Shown: in pieces, positions 15,493 through 24,441 of the stretch
How positions within the stretch are numbered: the first letter of the stretch is position 1
How the letters are laid out: each line of letters begins with the position of its first letter
Position numbers and translations under genes: made by a program
The notes under the pieces: model-generated
What the model was told of the DNA's origin: nothing
Databases searched by the model: none
What the model saw: the letters and a program-made list of their open reading frames with translations, nothing else
Assembly: GCA_900767835.1 (NCBI GenBank)
Contig: CAAGAO010000028.1
Location: 14,907-78,906, forward strand
Reading direction: 5' to 3'
Length of the DNA: 64,000 nt
Source of the DNA: Clostridia bacterium
Lineage (GTDB): Bacteria > Bacillota > Clostridia > Christensenellales > UBA1242

Positions 15493-16494
15493 ATGATAAA
15501 AAAAGGCATTTTAAAGAATCTTGATAAGTTTACTAATATCAAATTGGCAAAAGGTGTCAATATTGAACTTTTTGTCACCGATGATAGAAAATGTGATAAA
15601 AATTCGATAGGTGTTTCAACTGAAACATATGGGGATAAATGGTTTTTGACACCTAAAGGAAAGGCACTTTTTAAGACATATGATTCTACATATAGTTATA
15701 ATACGCGTAACATTAGAATAGTAAACGAACTTTTGTGTAAAGAACTTTGTGACCAAATAGGCTTAGATTGTGCTGAATATGAACCAGCACATATTAAAGG
15801 TCTTGACGGGCTTTTAACATACGACATTGCTGGCAAAAATAAACTTGTTAGTTTGGAATCTTTTTTAAAAATAAGAAAAAATACAACGGCAAATTTATAC
15901 GAAACAGCTTGCATTATAGATAAATACTTAACAAAAGGTTATAATATTAATAAGGCTGAAGTTATAAAAGGTCTTTATAAAACTATATTGTTTGATACAA
16001 TTACTTTGCAAACGGATAGAAACGTAAACAATATAAATTTTTTATACAATAGCAAAACCAAATCGTACAAACTTGCAAAATTAATAGATAACGAATTTGC
16101 TTTTTGTGGTGAGTTTTTTTCCTACGAATGCGATTATAAAAATATTAAAAACTATGATTTTTCAGATATTATTGACGACTATTCCTTAACAGCAAAAATA
16201 TTTACTTTTAATGATTCATATTGTGCAAATAAATCTCGCTTTAAGAACAATGTGGAATATTTAGTCTTATATGCAAAAAAATATTCCGCTTTTAATAATT
16301 TGTTAAAAGATACTTTAAACAATATTGATGTAAAAAAAGCATTTGCCATTCTAGAAAAAAATAAAATTGAAATAAATGATGAATACAAAGAATATGTTTG
16401 TACTATTGTAGAAGAAGTAAAAAATTTCATTATTAATAAAAGACGACAAAAAATAAGCAAAGAAGATTTAGAAGATTTAGAAAATATCTGCTAA
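15493..16494 (+). CDS. HipA-like kinase-domain protein
   Basis: A 333-residue protein with a HipA/CtkA-type kinase signature. FDTITLQTDRNVNNINFLYN (about residues 169-188) gives the catalytic loop with D-R-N-x-x-N. LAKLIDNEFAF (about 197-207) supplies the metal-binding Asp of the DFG-like position. HipA kinases phosphorylate proteins such as glutamyl-tRNA synthetase in toxin-antitoxin pairs. No HipB-like antitoxin lies beside it, and the N-terminal part is short, so it may be a stand-alone kinase. The ribosome site AGGAGGGG (15482-15489) is strong. It could be part of the rsgA-rpe transcript if the hairpin at 15451 is read through. Confidence 0.65.
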   Translation: MIKKGILKNLDKFTNIKLAKGVNIELFVTDDRKCDKNSIGVSTETYGDKWFLTPKGKALFKTYDSTYSYNTRNIRIVNELLCKELCDQIGLDCAEYEPAHIKGLDGLLTYDIAGKNKLVSLESFLKIRKNTTANLYETACIIDKYLTKGYNINKAEVIKGLYKTILFDTITLQTDRNVNNINFLYNSKTKSYKLAKLIDNEFAFCGEFFSYECDYKNIKNYDFSDIIDDYSLTAKIFTFNDSYCANKSRFKNNVEYLVLYAKKYSAFNNLLKDTLNNIDVKKAFAILEKNKIEINDEYKEYVCTIVEEVKNFIINKRRQKISKEDLEDLENIC

Positions 16495-16508
16495 ATATTT
16501 TCATTTTG

Positions 16509-16537
16509 TTGATAAAATATTAAAATTTATGTATAAT
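16509..16537 (+). promoter_or_regulatory. Promoter of the GLUG gene pair
   Basis: TTGATA (16509-16514), a 17-base spacer and TATAAT (16532-16537). This leaves a leader of about 50 bases before AAGGAGGG and the ATG at 16594. Confidence 0.7.
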
Positions 16538-16593
16538 TTCTATGAGGGGATAATACACACAAAGTATTAATTCCTATAGATAAGGAGGGAATT

Positions 16594-18471
16594 ATGTATA
16601 AAACAAAGACAAATAAAAAAATATATGTTTTTATAATTGCACTAGCAATGCTGTTTTCTTTCGTACTTTTCTTTGGTGTAAGTGGTCTTGTTGCGGAGGA
16701 GCGAAAAAGCAACATAGTTGTTACACCGCTTGCTCTTGAAGGCACAGGTACATATTCTTCTCCATATTTAGTAAAGAGTGGTGCAGACTTAAACAATTTG
16801 TGCGCATATACTAACTCGGGCGGGAATACAAAAGGGTTATATTTTAAGTTGACAAGTGCAGATTTGACCGAAAGCGGAGCCTTAGAAGTTGCCTTAACTG
16901 AGCCAATAGGAACAACTCATAGTCCATTTATGGGTGTGTTTGACGGAAACGATATAACAATAACGGGGGCAACCTATGCAACCAATGCACAGGGGCAAGC
17001 GGGAATATTCGGGCAAATTAAAAATGCAACCATACAAAACTTAACGGTTAAATATTCAAGCACAGATACAACTGCAACATCAATGGGTGGAATAGTAGCG
17101 TCAGCATATTCATCAAACATATTAAACTGCACAAACAAGACAAATATATATAACACCGCAGGAGATGCAATGGTTGCGGGCATAGTAGGTTATGCTCATA
17201 ACTTAAATATTGAAAATTGCACAAATGAGGCAACAATAAAATGTTTATCAACAGGTGAAGGCATATCATCTGCAGGTGGAATAGTTGGGTTTGGTTACAA
17301 TACAAACATAAGTTATTGTAAGATTTCTCCAAATATCACACCAGAAATTAATGGTGGTGGCGGTGGTGGTTCATCGTCAGATATTAGTTATCGTGGTGGC
17401 ATTGCTGGTTTACTTAGTGGTGGTTCAACAAAAGAAAGTTACAACACCGCAACAATAAGTTCCTCTGGTAAAAATGAAGCCTATGCAGGCGGAATTATAG
17501 GCAAAGCAACAAACCACACAATAACAAATTGTTTTAATCGTGCGAATGTAAGTGCATTGGCTAATGGAACATCAGAAACCGAAACAGTATCAAACGGGCA
17601 ATCGACAAGTGGTATAAGTCTATCAACCTCTGGTTACACTGTTACGACTGATAAAACATTAGCCTATGCAGGTGGTATTGCCGGTTATTCAAATAGTGAT
17701 ATAAAATATTGTTACAGTTTCGGGACGATTTCTGGTGGGGGAATTAAGAAAACAATAACAAATGAAAGTCGTTTTACTACAAATGAACTCGAACAGACTG
17801 GAGGTAACTCTCACTATGATAGAAATATGACTAGTGTCCAAACCGTTACCGATTCAAATATTATCACAACATTGACATATGAAGATTCTTTATATTATTC
17901 AGGAATAAATGGAAATACTAGTTTAACGGGAACAAATTGCTATAGCGATTATAATAATTTAAAGGATACTCTTACTTATAATATTCACTATAAAAAGTCA
18001 TATGTAGCTAATTCAGTTGTCATGATTAATAGTAGTGTATCTAAAAGCACCACAAGTGGTGTTTTAGAAGATAAAGATATATTATCAAAAACAAACGCAT
18101 CATATTCAAGTATAAATTCATCTGTAAATAATCATATTTCTGCATGCTCAAATAGTTATGCAAATTTATCTGTTAGTGATAAAAATATATCACTAGCAGT
18201 AGGCACAACATATAATTACACAACTGGAGCACTTTTTTGGAAAAAGAATCATAGCGATGCTAAATCTGTTACACCATATAATATTGCATACTCTAGGAAT
18301 CAAAATTATAGCATCGTAAATACTTCAGATATAAAATCGTCAAAAATAGACGGCTCGGACAAAACTTTACCTTCGGGCTTTTTAAGTAGTGTTTGGGCAT
18401 ATAGTTCATTAATCAACGATGGTTATCCACATTTAATAAAATATTACTGGCAAGATAGTGCAAAAAAATAA
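16594..18471 (+). CDS. GLUG-repeat surface protein, copy 1
   Basis: A 625-residue secreted protein. Residues 1-36 form a signal peptide (IYVFIIALAMLFSFVLFFGV then SGLVA). From about residue 45 the protein carries a region seen in large gut-bacterial adhesins (GTYSSPYLVKSGADLNNL), then GLUG-type repeats of the pattern GGIVG-x-I-x-NC-N (about residues 160-365). The middle (365-590) is Ser/Thr/Asn-rich and variable. The last 40 residues (DKTLPSGFLSSVWAY to YYWQDSAKK) are conserved in all family members here. No sortase motif is seen. The ribosome site AAGGAGGG is strong. It shares about 890 bases of near-identical DNA with copy 2, 13 bases downstream. Adhesion or surface display is inferred. Confidence 0.8.
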   Translation: MYKTKTNKKIYVFIIALAMLFSFVLFFGVSGLVAEERKSNIVVTPLALEGTGTYSSPYLVKSGADLNNLCAYTNSGGNTKGLYFKLTSADLTESGALEVALTEPIGTTHSPFMGVFDGNDITITGATYATNAQGQAGIFGQIKNATIQNLTVKYSSTDTTATSMGGIVASAYSSNILNCTNKTNIYNTAGDAMVAGIVGYAHNLNIENCTNEATIKCLSTGEGISSAGGIVGFGYNTNISYCKISPNITPEINGGGGGGSSSDISYRGGIAGLLSGGSTKESYNTATISSSGKNEAYAGGIIGKATNHTITNCFNRANVSALANGTSETETVSNGQSTSGISLSTSGYTVTTDKTLAYAGGIAGYSNSDIKYCYSFGTISGGGIKKTITNESRFTTNELEQTGGNSHYDRNMTSVQTVTDSNIITTLTYEDSLYYSGINGNTSLTGTNCYSDYNNLKDTLTYNIHYKKSYVANSVVMINSSVSKSTTSGVLEDKDILSKTNASYSSINSSVNNHISACSNSYANLSVSDKNISLAVGTTYNYTTGALFWKKNHSDAKSVTPYNIAYSRNQNYSIVNTSDIKSSKIDGSDKTLPSGFLSSVWAYSSLINDGYPHLIKYYWQDSAKK

Positions 18472-18483
18472 AAGGAGAGTATT

Positions 18484-20328
18484 ATGAAAGGAAACTACAT
18501 AGATACAAAATTAAATACAAGTATTGTGTTTGCAATTTTAGCAATGCTGTTTTCTTTCGTACTTTTCTTTGGTGTAAGTGGTCTTGTTGCGGAGGAGCGA
18601 AAAAGCAACATAGTTGTTACACCACTTAGTCTTGAAGGCACAGGTACATATTCTTCTCCATATTTAGTAAAGAGTAGTGCAGACTTAAACAATTTATGTG
18701 CATACACTAACTCGGGCGGGAATACAAAAGGTTTGTATTTTAAGTTGACAAGTGCAGATTTAACCGAAAGCGGAGCCTTAGAAGTTGCCTTAACTGAGCC
18801 AATAGGAACAACTCATAGTCCATTTATGGGTGTATTTGATGGAAACGATATAACAATAACGGGGGCAACCTATGCAACCAATGCGCAAGGTCAAGCGGGA
18901 ATATTTGGGCAAATTAAAAATGCAACCATACAAAACTTAACAGTTAAATATTCAAGCACAGATACAACTGCAACAACAATGGGTGGTATAGTTGCGTCAG
19001 CATACTCATCAAACATATTAAACTGCACAAACAAAACAAATATATATAACACCGCAGGAGATGCAATGGTTGCGGGCATAGTAGGATATGCTCATAACTT
19101 AAATATTGAAAATTGTACAAATGAGGCAACAATAAAATGTTTATCAACAGGTGAAGGCATATCATCTGCAGGTGGCATAGTTGGGTTTGGCTATAACACA
19201 AACATAAGTTATTGTAAGATTTCTCCAAATATCACACCAGAAATTAATGGTGGTGGCAGTGGTGGTTCATCATCAGAAATTAGTTATCGTGGTGGCATTG
19301 CAGGTTCACTTAGCGGTGGCTCAACAAAAGAAAGTTACAACATCGCAACAATAAGTGCCTCTGGCACAAAAGAATCCTATGCAGGCGGAATTGTAGGCAA
19401 AGCAACAAATCACACAATAACCAACTGCTTTAATCGTGGCAATGTAAGTGCTTCGGCTAAAGAAACAACATCATCATCTACCAAACTAACAGATTATGCT
19501 AATTATGTAATCAAAAATACAAAAGGATATGCGGGTGGAATTTGTGGCTCAGGTGCAACCATAAATTGTTGTTATAATACTGGTAATGTTATTGGGGGTA
19601 AAATGGTTTACAGTATTACCATTTCTCAAACATTTTCCGAGGTGACATATACTACAGTAAGAAATCAAAGTATACCTAGTGGATATTATGATGACCAATT
19701 AAGTGGAAAAATAAATATTGTTTCAAAATATTATTATAACAATATAATACCTATGAAAAGTACAACTAATTCATTTACTACAATTGCTAATAGTATTCCT
19801 TCTGATGCGTATTTAAATATGTCTACCAATATGCATCAAAAGACAAGAAAGTCTGATTATTCTTGGACCGAAAGCGATGTGTCTGGCTCTTTTAGTTTAA
19901 ATTTAACTAATTCTGGTTATTTTGAAAAAACATATGCCGGAAATAACAAAGGTGTGGAAACAATAAAAAATGTGGGTTACACTATTCGTGGTTATGGTAA
20001 GTATTGGGCAAAATTTTCTTCAATGAAAATTAAAATTAATTATTCTAAAGATTTATTAGCAATTAATCATTGTTACAAATATAGTTCAGGGTATAAAGAT
20101 TATCAACCAGTGTATGAAGATAAAAATATTTCATTAGTATATTTATCGTTAAGCAGAGAGTCGTCTTTGCCTAATGTTAATACAGATGTGGTAAGTAAAA
20201 GGTTTAATGGTTCAGACAAAACATTACCTTCGGGCTTTTCAAGTACCGTTTGGGCATATAGTTCATTAATCAATGATGGTTATCCTCATCTTGTTAAAAA
20301 TTACTGGCAAGACAGTGCAAAGGCGTAG
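18484..20328 (+). CDS. GLUG-repeat surface protein, copy 2
   Basis: A 614-residue paralogue of the preceding gene and almost certainly in its operon (13-base gap, AAAGGAGAG ribosome site). The first 18 residues differ, then residues about 19-325 are nearly identical to copy 1, including at DNA level (about 18541-19437 against 16645-17541). After this the sequences part: the Tyr/Ser-rich middle is unrelated except for scattered GYAGGICGSG-like units. They rejoin in the last 40 residues (DKTLPSGFSSTVWAY to NYWQDSAKA). Conserved ends with a private middle suggest module exchange by recombination. It is predicted to be secreted, with no anchor motif visible. Confidence 0.8.
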   Translation: MKGNYIDTKLNTSIVFAILAMLFSFVLFFGVSGLVAEERKSNIVVTPLSLEGTGTYSSPYLVKSSADLNNLCAYTNSGGNTKGLYFKLTSADLTESGALEVALTEPIGTTHSPFMGVFDGNDITITGATYATNAQGQAGIFGQIKNATIQNLTVKYSSTDTTATTMGGIVASAYSSNILNCTNKTNIYNTAGDAMVAGIVGYAHNLNIENCTNEATIKCLSTGEGISSAGGIVGFGYNTNISYCKISPNITPEINGGGSGGSSSEISYRGGIAGSLSGGSTKESYNIATISASGTKESYAGGIVGKATNHTITNCFNRGNVSASAKETTSSSTKLTDYANYVIKNTKGYAGGICGSGATINCCYNTGNVIGGKMVYSITISQTFSEVTYTTVRNQSIPSGYYDDQLSGKINIVSKYYYNNIIPMKSTTNSFTTIANSIPSDAYLNMSTNMHQKTRKSDYSWTESDVSGSFSLNLTNSGYFEKTYAGNNKGVETIKNVGYTIRGYGKYWAKFSSMKIKINYSKDLLAINHCYKYSSGYKDYQPVYEDKNISLVYLSLSRESSLPNVNTDVVSKRFNGSDKTLPSGFSSTVWAYSSLINDGYPHLVKNYWQDSAKA

Positions 20329-20423
20329 ATTAATTAAATTTTGTCAAAATTGTTTTAGTTTTATATTTATTATTTAAGGAAAGAACTTACTTAATTTGTG
20401 TTATTCTTGTGCGAAAAAACAAA

Positions 20424-20453
20424 CAAAACTCTATCTTTTAAGATAGAGTTTTG
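20424..20453. terminator. Terminator after the GLUG operon
   Basis: A perfect 14-base stem, CAAAACTCTATCTT / AAGATAGAGTTTTG, with a 2-base loop. It is symmetric, so it can also serve the minus-strand gene at 20535. Confidence 0.7.
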
Positions 20454-20534
20454 TCTTAGTTTGGAATAATTATATAATTTAGAATAAGAATTTTATTTTA
20501 AAGTTACTATTTAATAATCAATAGTTTAAGTATT

Positions 20535-21179
20535 TTAATTATCAATACTTCCAGAAGTAAAGTGTATTTCGCGAGTGCAAATGTCCTTAACTTTTTCATA
20601 ATTGTCACAAACAACTAAGGTTGTTACACCTTTTGAAACAAATAGGTCTTTAATTAAGTTAACAAAAGCACTTGCTTCATCAATATTTAAATTATCAAAA
20701 ATATCGTCAACTAATAAAACTTTTAAATTACGCATAGAGAGTCTTACAAAAGAAATTAAATATTTTTCGTAAAGGTCTAAATCTTGTATTTTTATATCTT
20801 TATATTTTTCAATTTTAAAATCAATTAAAACTTGATTAATTTTTAATTCAATATCATTCTTATTTATTTTTCTTTCTTGCAAAACATATTTTAAATTATC
20901 ATAAACTGTTTTATTCTCAAAGAAAACTGGGGTTGCTGGAACATAGCCAAGTTCAATATCGGTGCTAAAATCTATATTTCGCACCTCACGACCATTTATA
21001 AAAATTTCTCCCTTGTCATATTTTTCAAGCCCAGCAATTGCTCTTAAAAGGGTCGTTCTTCCACTATGTTTAAGTCCAGTTAAGGCAACGCATTCTCCTT
21101 CAAAAACTTTTAAATTAATATTATATAACGCATAATATTCGCGTATATATTTTAAATATAAATCTTTTACTTCTATCAT
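20535..21179 (-). CDS. Degenerate ABC-type ATPase domain protein
   Basis: A 214-residue protein with the fold of an ABC ATP-binding subunit but altered catalytic motifs. Walker A reads GLKHSGRTT, with Arg in place of the essential Lys. The LSGGQ signature is absent (LDLYEKYLISFVRLSMR instead). Walker B ends LLVDDIFDNL, with Asp where the catalytic Glu should be. It still reads as one intact domain under selection. No permease is adjacent. It may bind nucleotide without turnover or act as a regulator. The ATG at 21179 has no ribosome site and lies 8 bases behind a -10 box; the 6 extra TTG-started codons upstream are unlikely. Confidence 0.7.
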   Translation of the reverse strand: MIEVKDLYLKYIREYYALYNINLKVFEGECVALTGLKHSGRTTLLRAIAGLEKYDKGEIFINGREVRNIDFSTDIELGYVPATPVFFENKTVYDNLKYVLQERKINKNDIELKINQVLIDFKIEKYKDIKIQDLDLYEKYLISFVRLSMRNLKVLLVDDIFDNLNIDEASAFVNLIKDLFVSKGVTTLVVCDNYEKVKDICTREIHFTSGSIDN

Positions 21180-21187
21180 ATAATAAT

Positions 21188-21216
21188 ATATTATCAAAAA
21201 ATGTGAATTTTAACAA
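21188..21216 (-). promoter_or_regulatory. Leaderless-type promoter
   Basis: Minus strand: TTGTTA (21216-21211), a 17-base spacer and TAATAT (21193-21188), then 8 bases to the ATG at 21179. Confidence 0.5.
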
Positions 21217-21353
21217 ATGATTTTAAATATTTAATATAAGTAATTGATTTTACAATTTATTATCGTAATAAATAATCACTAAAAGTATTTTGTTATTAGA
21301 ATAACTTTAACCATTGCTATAAAAAATCCATATATTAAATTGATGGGTGAAAT

Positions 21354-22610
21354 ATGGAATCTTTTTTAATCAATGGTCAAAAAAAATTAAGTGGGCAAAT
21401 AAAAGTGTGTTCGGCTAAAAATGCATTGCTTCCAATTCTTGCAGGGTGTTTGCTATGTGAAGAAAAGGTAACCTTGCAAGATGTCACATATTTTGAAGAT
21501 GTAAACAATATGATAAATATTTTAGTTTCTTTAGGTGCAAATGTCGAGAAATATGAGAATATATTACGAATAGATTGCTCTAGCCTAAACAAATATATAA
21601 TACCGCTTGAACTTGCAAATAAATTAAGAGCGTCAGTTTTTTGTTTGGGACCAATCCTATCTCGTTTTAAAAAGGCAAGGCTGGCATATCCGGGCGGGTG
21701 TAGTATTGGACTTAGAAAAATCGATATACATTTAACTTGCTTGCAAGAACTTGGTGCAAAAATAATTGATAAACATGGATACATAACTGCATATGCAGAA
21801 AATATGAAAGCGGGACAAGTACATATGTCGTTTCCAAGTGTCGGTGCAACCGAAAATTTAATAATGGCATCAATATTTTTAAAAGGTAAAACAACGCTTT
21901 TAGGTGTAGCAAAAGAACCAGAAATTTGTGATTTGTGTAACTTTTTAAATAAAATGGGAGCAAACATTAAAGGTGCTGGTACAGATAATATAGAAATTGT
22001 GGGGGTAGAGAAACTAAAAGGTGGGGAGTATAAACCAATACCGGATAGAATAATAACAGGTACATATTTGATGTTGCCATTAATTGCTGGTGGTGAAATA
22101 GAATTATCAAATGTTAATCCTAAACATATTACGTCGCTCATTTATTTACTAAAAAATAACAGTTGCAAACTACATATCAAAAGTGATAAAATAATCATAG
22201 CAAAAAAAGGACGTTTAAAAAACTTTAAAAAAGTTGAAACAATGCCATATCCTCATTTTGCAACAGACCTACAACAACCATTAACAACGCTAGCGTGTTT
22301 ATGTAAAGGTACAACCATTATAACAGAAAATATGTTTGAAAGTCGTTTTAAACATGTTCCAGAACTTATTAAAATGGGTGCAAAAATTAATATTTGTGAG
22401 TCTAGTTTGGTTGTAGATGGCGTGAATGAACTTTTTGGTGCAGAAGTAGAAGCCTTTGACCTTCGCGGTGGTGTTGCTTTGGTGCTAGCGGGACTCGGTG
22501 CAAATGGTTACACTACCATAAATAACATAAGTGTAATAGATAGAGGCTATTATAAACTAGAAGAAAATTTAAATAGTCTTGGAGCGGATATTAAGCGTAT
22601 AACTAACTAA
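21354..22610 (+). CDS. murA: UDP-GlcNAc 1-carboxyvinyltransferase MurA
   Basis: MurA adds enolpyruvate from PEP to UDP-GlcNAc, the first committed step of peptidoglycan synthesis. The 418-residue protein has the two inside-out alpha/beta domains. KNALLPILAG near residue 22 is the conserved Lys-Asn pair. PGGCSIGLRKID places the catalytic Cys at residue 116, the target of fosfomycin. FATDLQQPLTTLA is the conserved Asp-containing loop, and FDLRGG lies near the C-terminus. A weak GGGTGA precedes the ATG. ftsQ follows 33 bases on, so this is a small wall/division operon. Confidence 0.96.
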   Translation: MESFLINGQKKLSGQIKVCSAKNALLPILAGCLLCEEKVTLQDVTYFEDVNNMINILVSLGANVEKYENILRIDCSSLNKYIIPLELANKLRASVFCLGPILSRFKKARLAYPGGCSIGLRKIDIHLTCLQELGAKIIDKHGYITAYAENMKAGQVHMSFPSVGATENLIMASIFLKGKTTLLGVAKEPEICDLCNFLNKMGANIKGAGTDNIEIVGVEKLKGGEYKPIPDRIITGTYLMLPLIAGGEIELSNVNPKHITSLIYLLKNNSCKLHIKSDKIIIAKKGRLKNFKKVETMPYPHFATDLQQPLTTLACLCKGTTIITENMFESRFKHVPELIKMGAKINICESSLVVDGVNELFGAEVEAFDLRGGVALVLAGLGANGYTTINNISVIDRGYYKLEENLNSLGADIKRITN

Positions 22611-22643
22611 TATATATTTATTTAAGAAAAAATAAGAGGAAAT

Positions 22644-23459
22644 ATGAAATACAAAAGATTAATAATAATTTTAAGCAGTGTGTTTTTTGTTGTTGTGCTT
22701 TGCACAATACTTTCTTTTACGTTGTTTAGAGTGCATAATGTTAGTTTGGATTTTCAAAACGAAACAACTCTTTTTGCAGATGAGGAAAAACAAAACGAAA
22801 TTATTACATCTGCCGATATTAATACAAAAATTCCTATCTATGCCATAAATAAGGCAAGCATAATAGAAAAATTAGAGAAAAGAAATCCTAACTTAAAAGT
22901 AATAAATATAGAAACAGTATTCCCTAATAAATTAATTGTTCATTGTGCAGAAAGAGAAAAAACTTTTTGTGTTAAATCTAGAGATGATGTTTATTATATT
23001 TGTGATGATAGTTTAAAAATATTAAGTATCGTTGCTGAACCTACAAGCACTATGCAAGGGAATACAATCAATATGTCAGGTGTTAGTGTTACTAATACTG
23101 GTGCTGTGGTTGGTGATTTTTTGGAACTTTTAGATGGTGATGGCGTTATTAAAAATATTTCAACTGCTTTTGCATACAACAATAAAAGCATAGCGGATAT
23201 TAAATGTATGTTTAAAAGTATAGATTTAAAATATGAAACTAACTACTATTTGTGCAAAGCTACTCCAACCCTCAGTTTAACCACTTTTGATGGCTTTAAT
23301 ATAGTTATAAGAAATGCAGATTTGCACTTAAAAACAAAAATCAACATAATGCTAAATGTAGTTCCTCAAAAGCCTCAATATTATAAGTCGCATCGGCTTG
23401 TAATAGATATAAACCCAAACGACACTAAAGAAGTATATTGCATTATGGAGGCACTATAG
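22644..23459 (+). CDS. ftsQ: Cell division protein FtsQ/DivIB
   Basis: A 271-residue bitopic membrane protein: a short basic cytoplasmic tail, one membrane helix (about residues 6-28, IIILSSVFFVVVLCTILSF), then an extracytoplasmic POTRA-like region (SLDFQNETTLF, KRNPNLKVINIETVFPNKLIVHCAEREKT cut here for length at about residues 72-100). The FPN-L-V-x-x-x-E-R-E pattern is typical of FtsQ/DivIB. It would link FtsL and FtsB at the division site. Its position behind murA is a classical wall-gene arrangement. The ribosome site is AGAGGAAAT. A three-hairpin terminator follows directly. Confidence 0.85.
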   Translation: MKYKRLIIILSSVFFVVVLCTILSFTLFRVHNVSLDFQNETTLFADEEKQNEIITSADINTKIPIYAINKASIIEKLEKRNPNLKVINIETVFPNKLIVHCAEREKTFCVKSRDDVYYICDDSLKILSIVAEPTSTMQGNTINMSGVSVTNTGAVVGDFLELLDGDGVIKNISTAFAYNNKSIADIKCMFKSIDLKYETNYYLCKATPTLSLTTFDGFNIVIRNADLHLKTKINIMLNVVPQKPQYYKSHRLVIDINPNDTKEVYCIMEAL

Positions 23460-23462
23460 TCC

Positions 23463-23555
23463 TGCCGAGGAAGTAAAATTTTATTTTATAAAATTTTGAA
23501 ATAGCTATAGCAATTTCGTTTGCTTTAAAGCAAATACTTACTAGGCAAGTTTTTT
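23463..23555 (+). terminator. Cloverleaf-like terminator, element 2
   Basis: Outer stem TGCCGAGGAAGTA (23463-23475) / TACTTACTAGGCA (23535-23547) with two mismatches, then a T6 tract (23550-23555). Inside are three hairpins: AAAATTTTAT/ATAAAATTTT (23475-23497), GAAATAGC/GCAATTTC (23498-23517) and the palindrome TTTGCTTTAAAGCAAA (23519-23534). It starts 4 bases after the ftsQ stop. It shares ATTTCGTTTGCT with element 1 and GGAAGTAAA plus AGTTTTTT with element 3. Confidence 0.75.
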
Positions 23556-23642
23556 AAGCAATTAAAGATAAGTTAATTAAAATATGACAATAGAAAAAAT
23601 ATATACTAAAAGATTATTAATAAAATACAAATGGAGTAAAAA

Positions 23643-24257
23643 ATGCATATCATAGGTTTTGAACCAATTTACAATCAAAATTCAAAAGTGTTAATTGTGG
23701 GCACACATCCTTCTCCTGATGGTTACAAAAAGGGAATGTTTTATTCTAGTAAGTTTAATTCATTTTGGAAAATACTAGATTGTGTTCTAAACACAAATTT
23801 TTGTGATAGTGTAAATAAACTTATTGCAGGTGGAGATAATGCTAAAATTATTGATGAAATAAAATTAAAATTATATGCAAACAAAATAGCAATATGTGAT
23901 GCCATTAAAGAATGTGATGGCGGTGGCACAGATTCTTTAATTTTGAATGAGGTGTTAAGAAGTGAAGATGAAATAAAAAAAATAATAGTTAATAGTAAAA
24001 TTGAAACCATATTGTGTACAAGTAATGAAGCAATGAAATACTTTAAAAAAATATTTAGCAATAATGGCAAAGCCGACAAGAAACAAACAATTAAAACTTT
24101 ACAGTCTTATGTTGGAAATGTAAAACTACAAGAGCCAATAATAGAAAAACTTATTTCTCCATCTCCAATGATAAAAAGATGTGGGATTTCTGACGAACAA
24201 AGATTTTTACAGTGGAAGAATTTGTTTGCAAAAGCAATGCAAAAAAACAATAGGTAA
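23643..24257 (+). CDS. Uracil-DNA glycosylase superfamily protein
   Basis: A 204-residue protein resembling the Mug/TDG branch of uracil-DNA glycosylases, which excise mismatched uracil or thymine. VLIVGTHPSPDG (about residues 16-27) is the first active-site motif. FYSSKFNSFWKIL follows in the place of the family's FY-NP-N-FW stretch. LISPSPM near residue 174 corresponds to the second, DNA-clamping motif. The usual Asn or Asp in motif 1 is replaced (THPSPD), so activity is uncertain. The ribosome site is TGGAG 9 bases before the ATG. A single gene. Confidence 0.75.
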   Translation: MHIIGFEPIYNQNSKVLIVGTHPSPDGYKKGMFYSSKFNSFWKILDCVLNTNFCDSVNKLIAGGDNAKIIDEIKLKLYANKIAICDAIKECDGGGTDSLILNEVLRSEDEIKKIIVNSKIETILCTSNEAMKYFKKIFSNNGKADKKQTIKTLQSYVGNVKLQEPIIEKLISPSPMIKRCGISDEQRFLQWKNLFAKAMQKNNR

Positions 24258-24390
24258 TAACATACAAGTATATAAAATCATAATACAATTTTTATTAATA
24301 ATGTTTTTTAAACTGCATTTATTTATAATTTAATCACAAAAAGAACTTTAAAAAATTTTTAAAAAAATTTTTAAAATCTTAAAAAAATTG

Positions 24391-24419
24391 TTGACATACA
24401 TTTAATAATATGATAATAT
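24391..24419 (+). promoter_or_regulatory. tRNA-Val promoter
   Basis: TTGACA (24391-24396), a 17-base spacer and TAATAT (24414-24419), 22 bases before the mature tRNA 5' end. Confidence 0.65.
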
Positions 24420-24441
24420 AACTGAGTCGTAAAAAGCAAGT

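Noticed and set aside
16974..17332. Minus-strand ORFs inside the GLUG genes (also 18891-19228)
   Set aside because: The same shadow frames occur in both copies because the plus-strand DNA is duplicated; they have no start signals.
21377..22141. 254-codon minus-strand ORF opposite murA
   Set aside because: A long antisense shadow of the murA coding frame; murA has all family motifs and the shadow has no start signal or recognisable domain.
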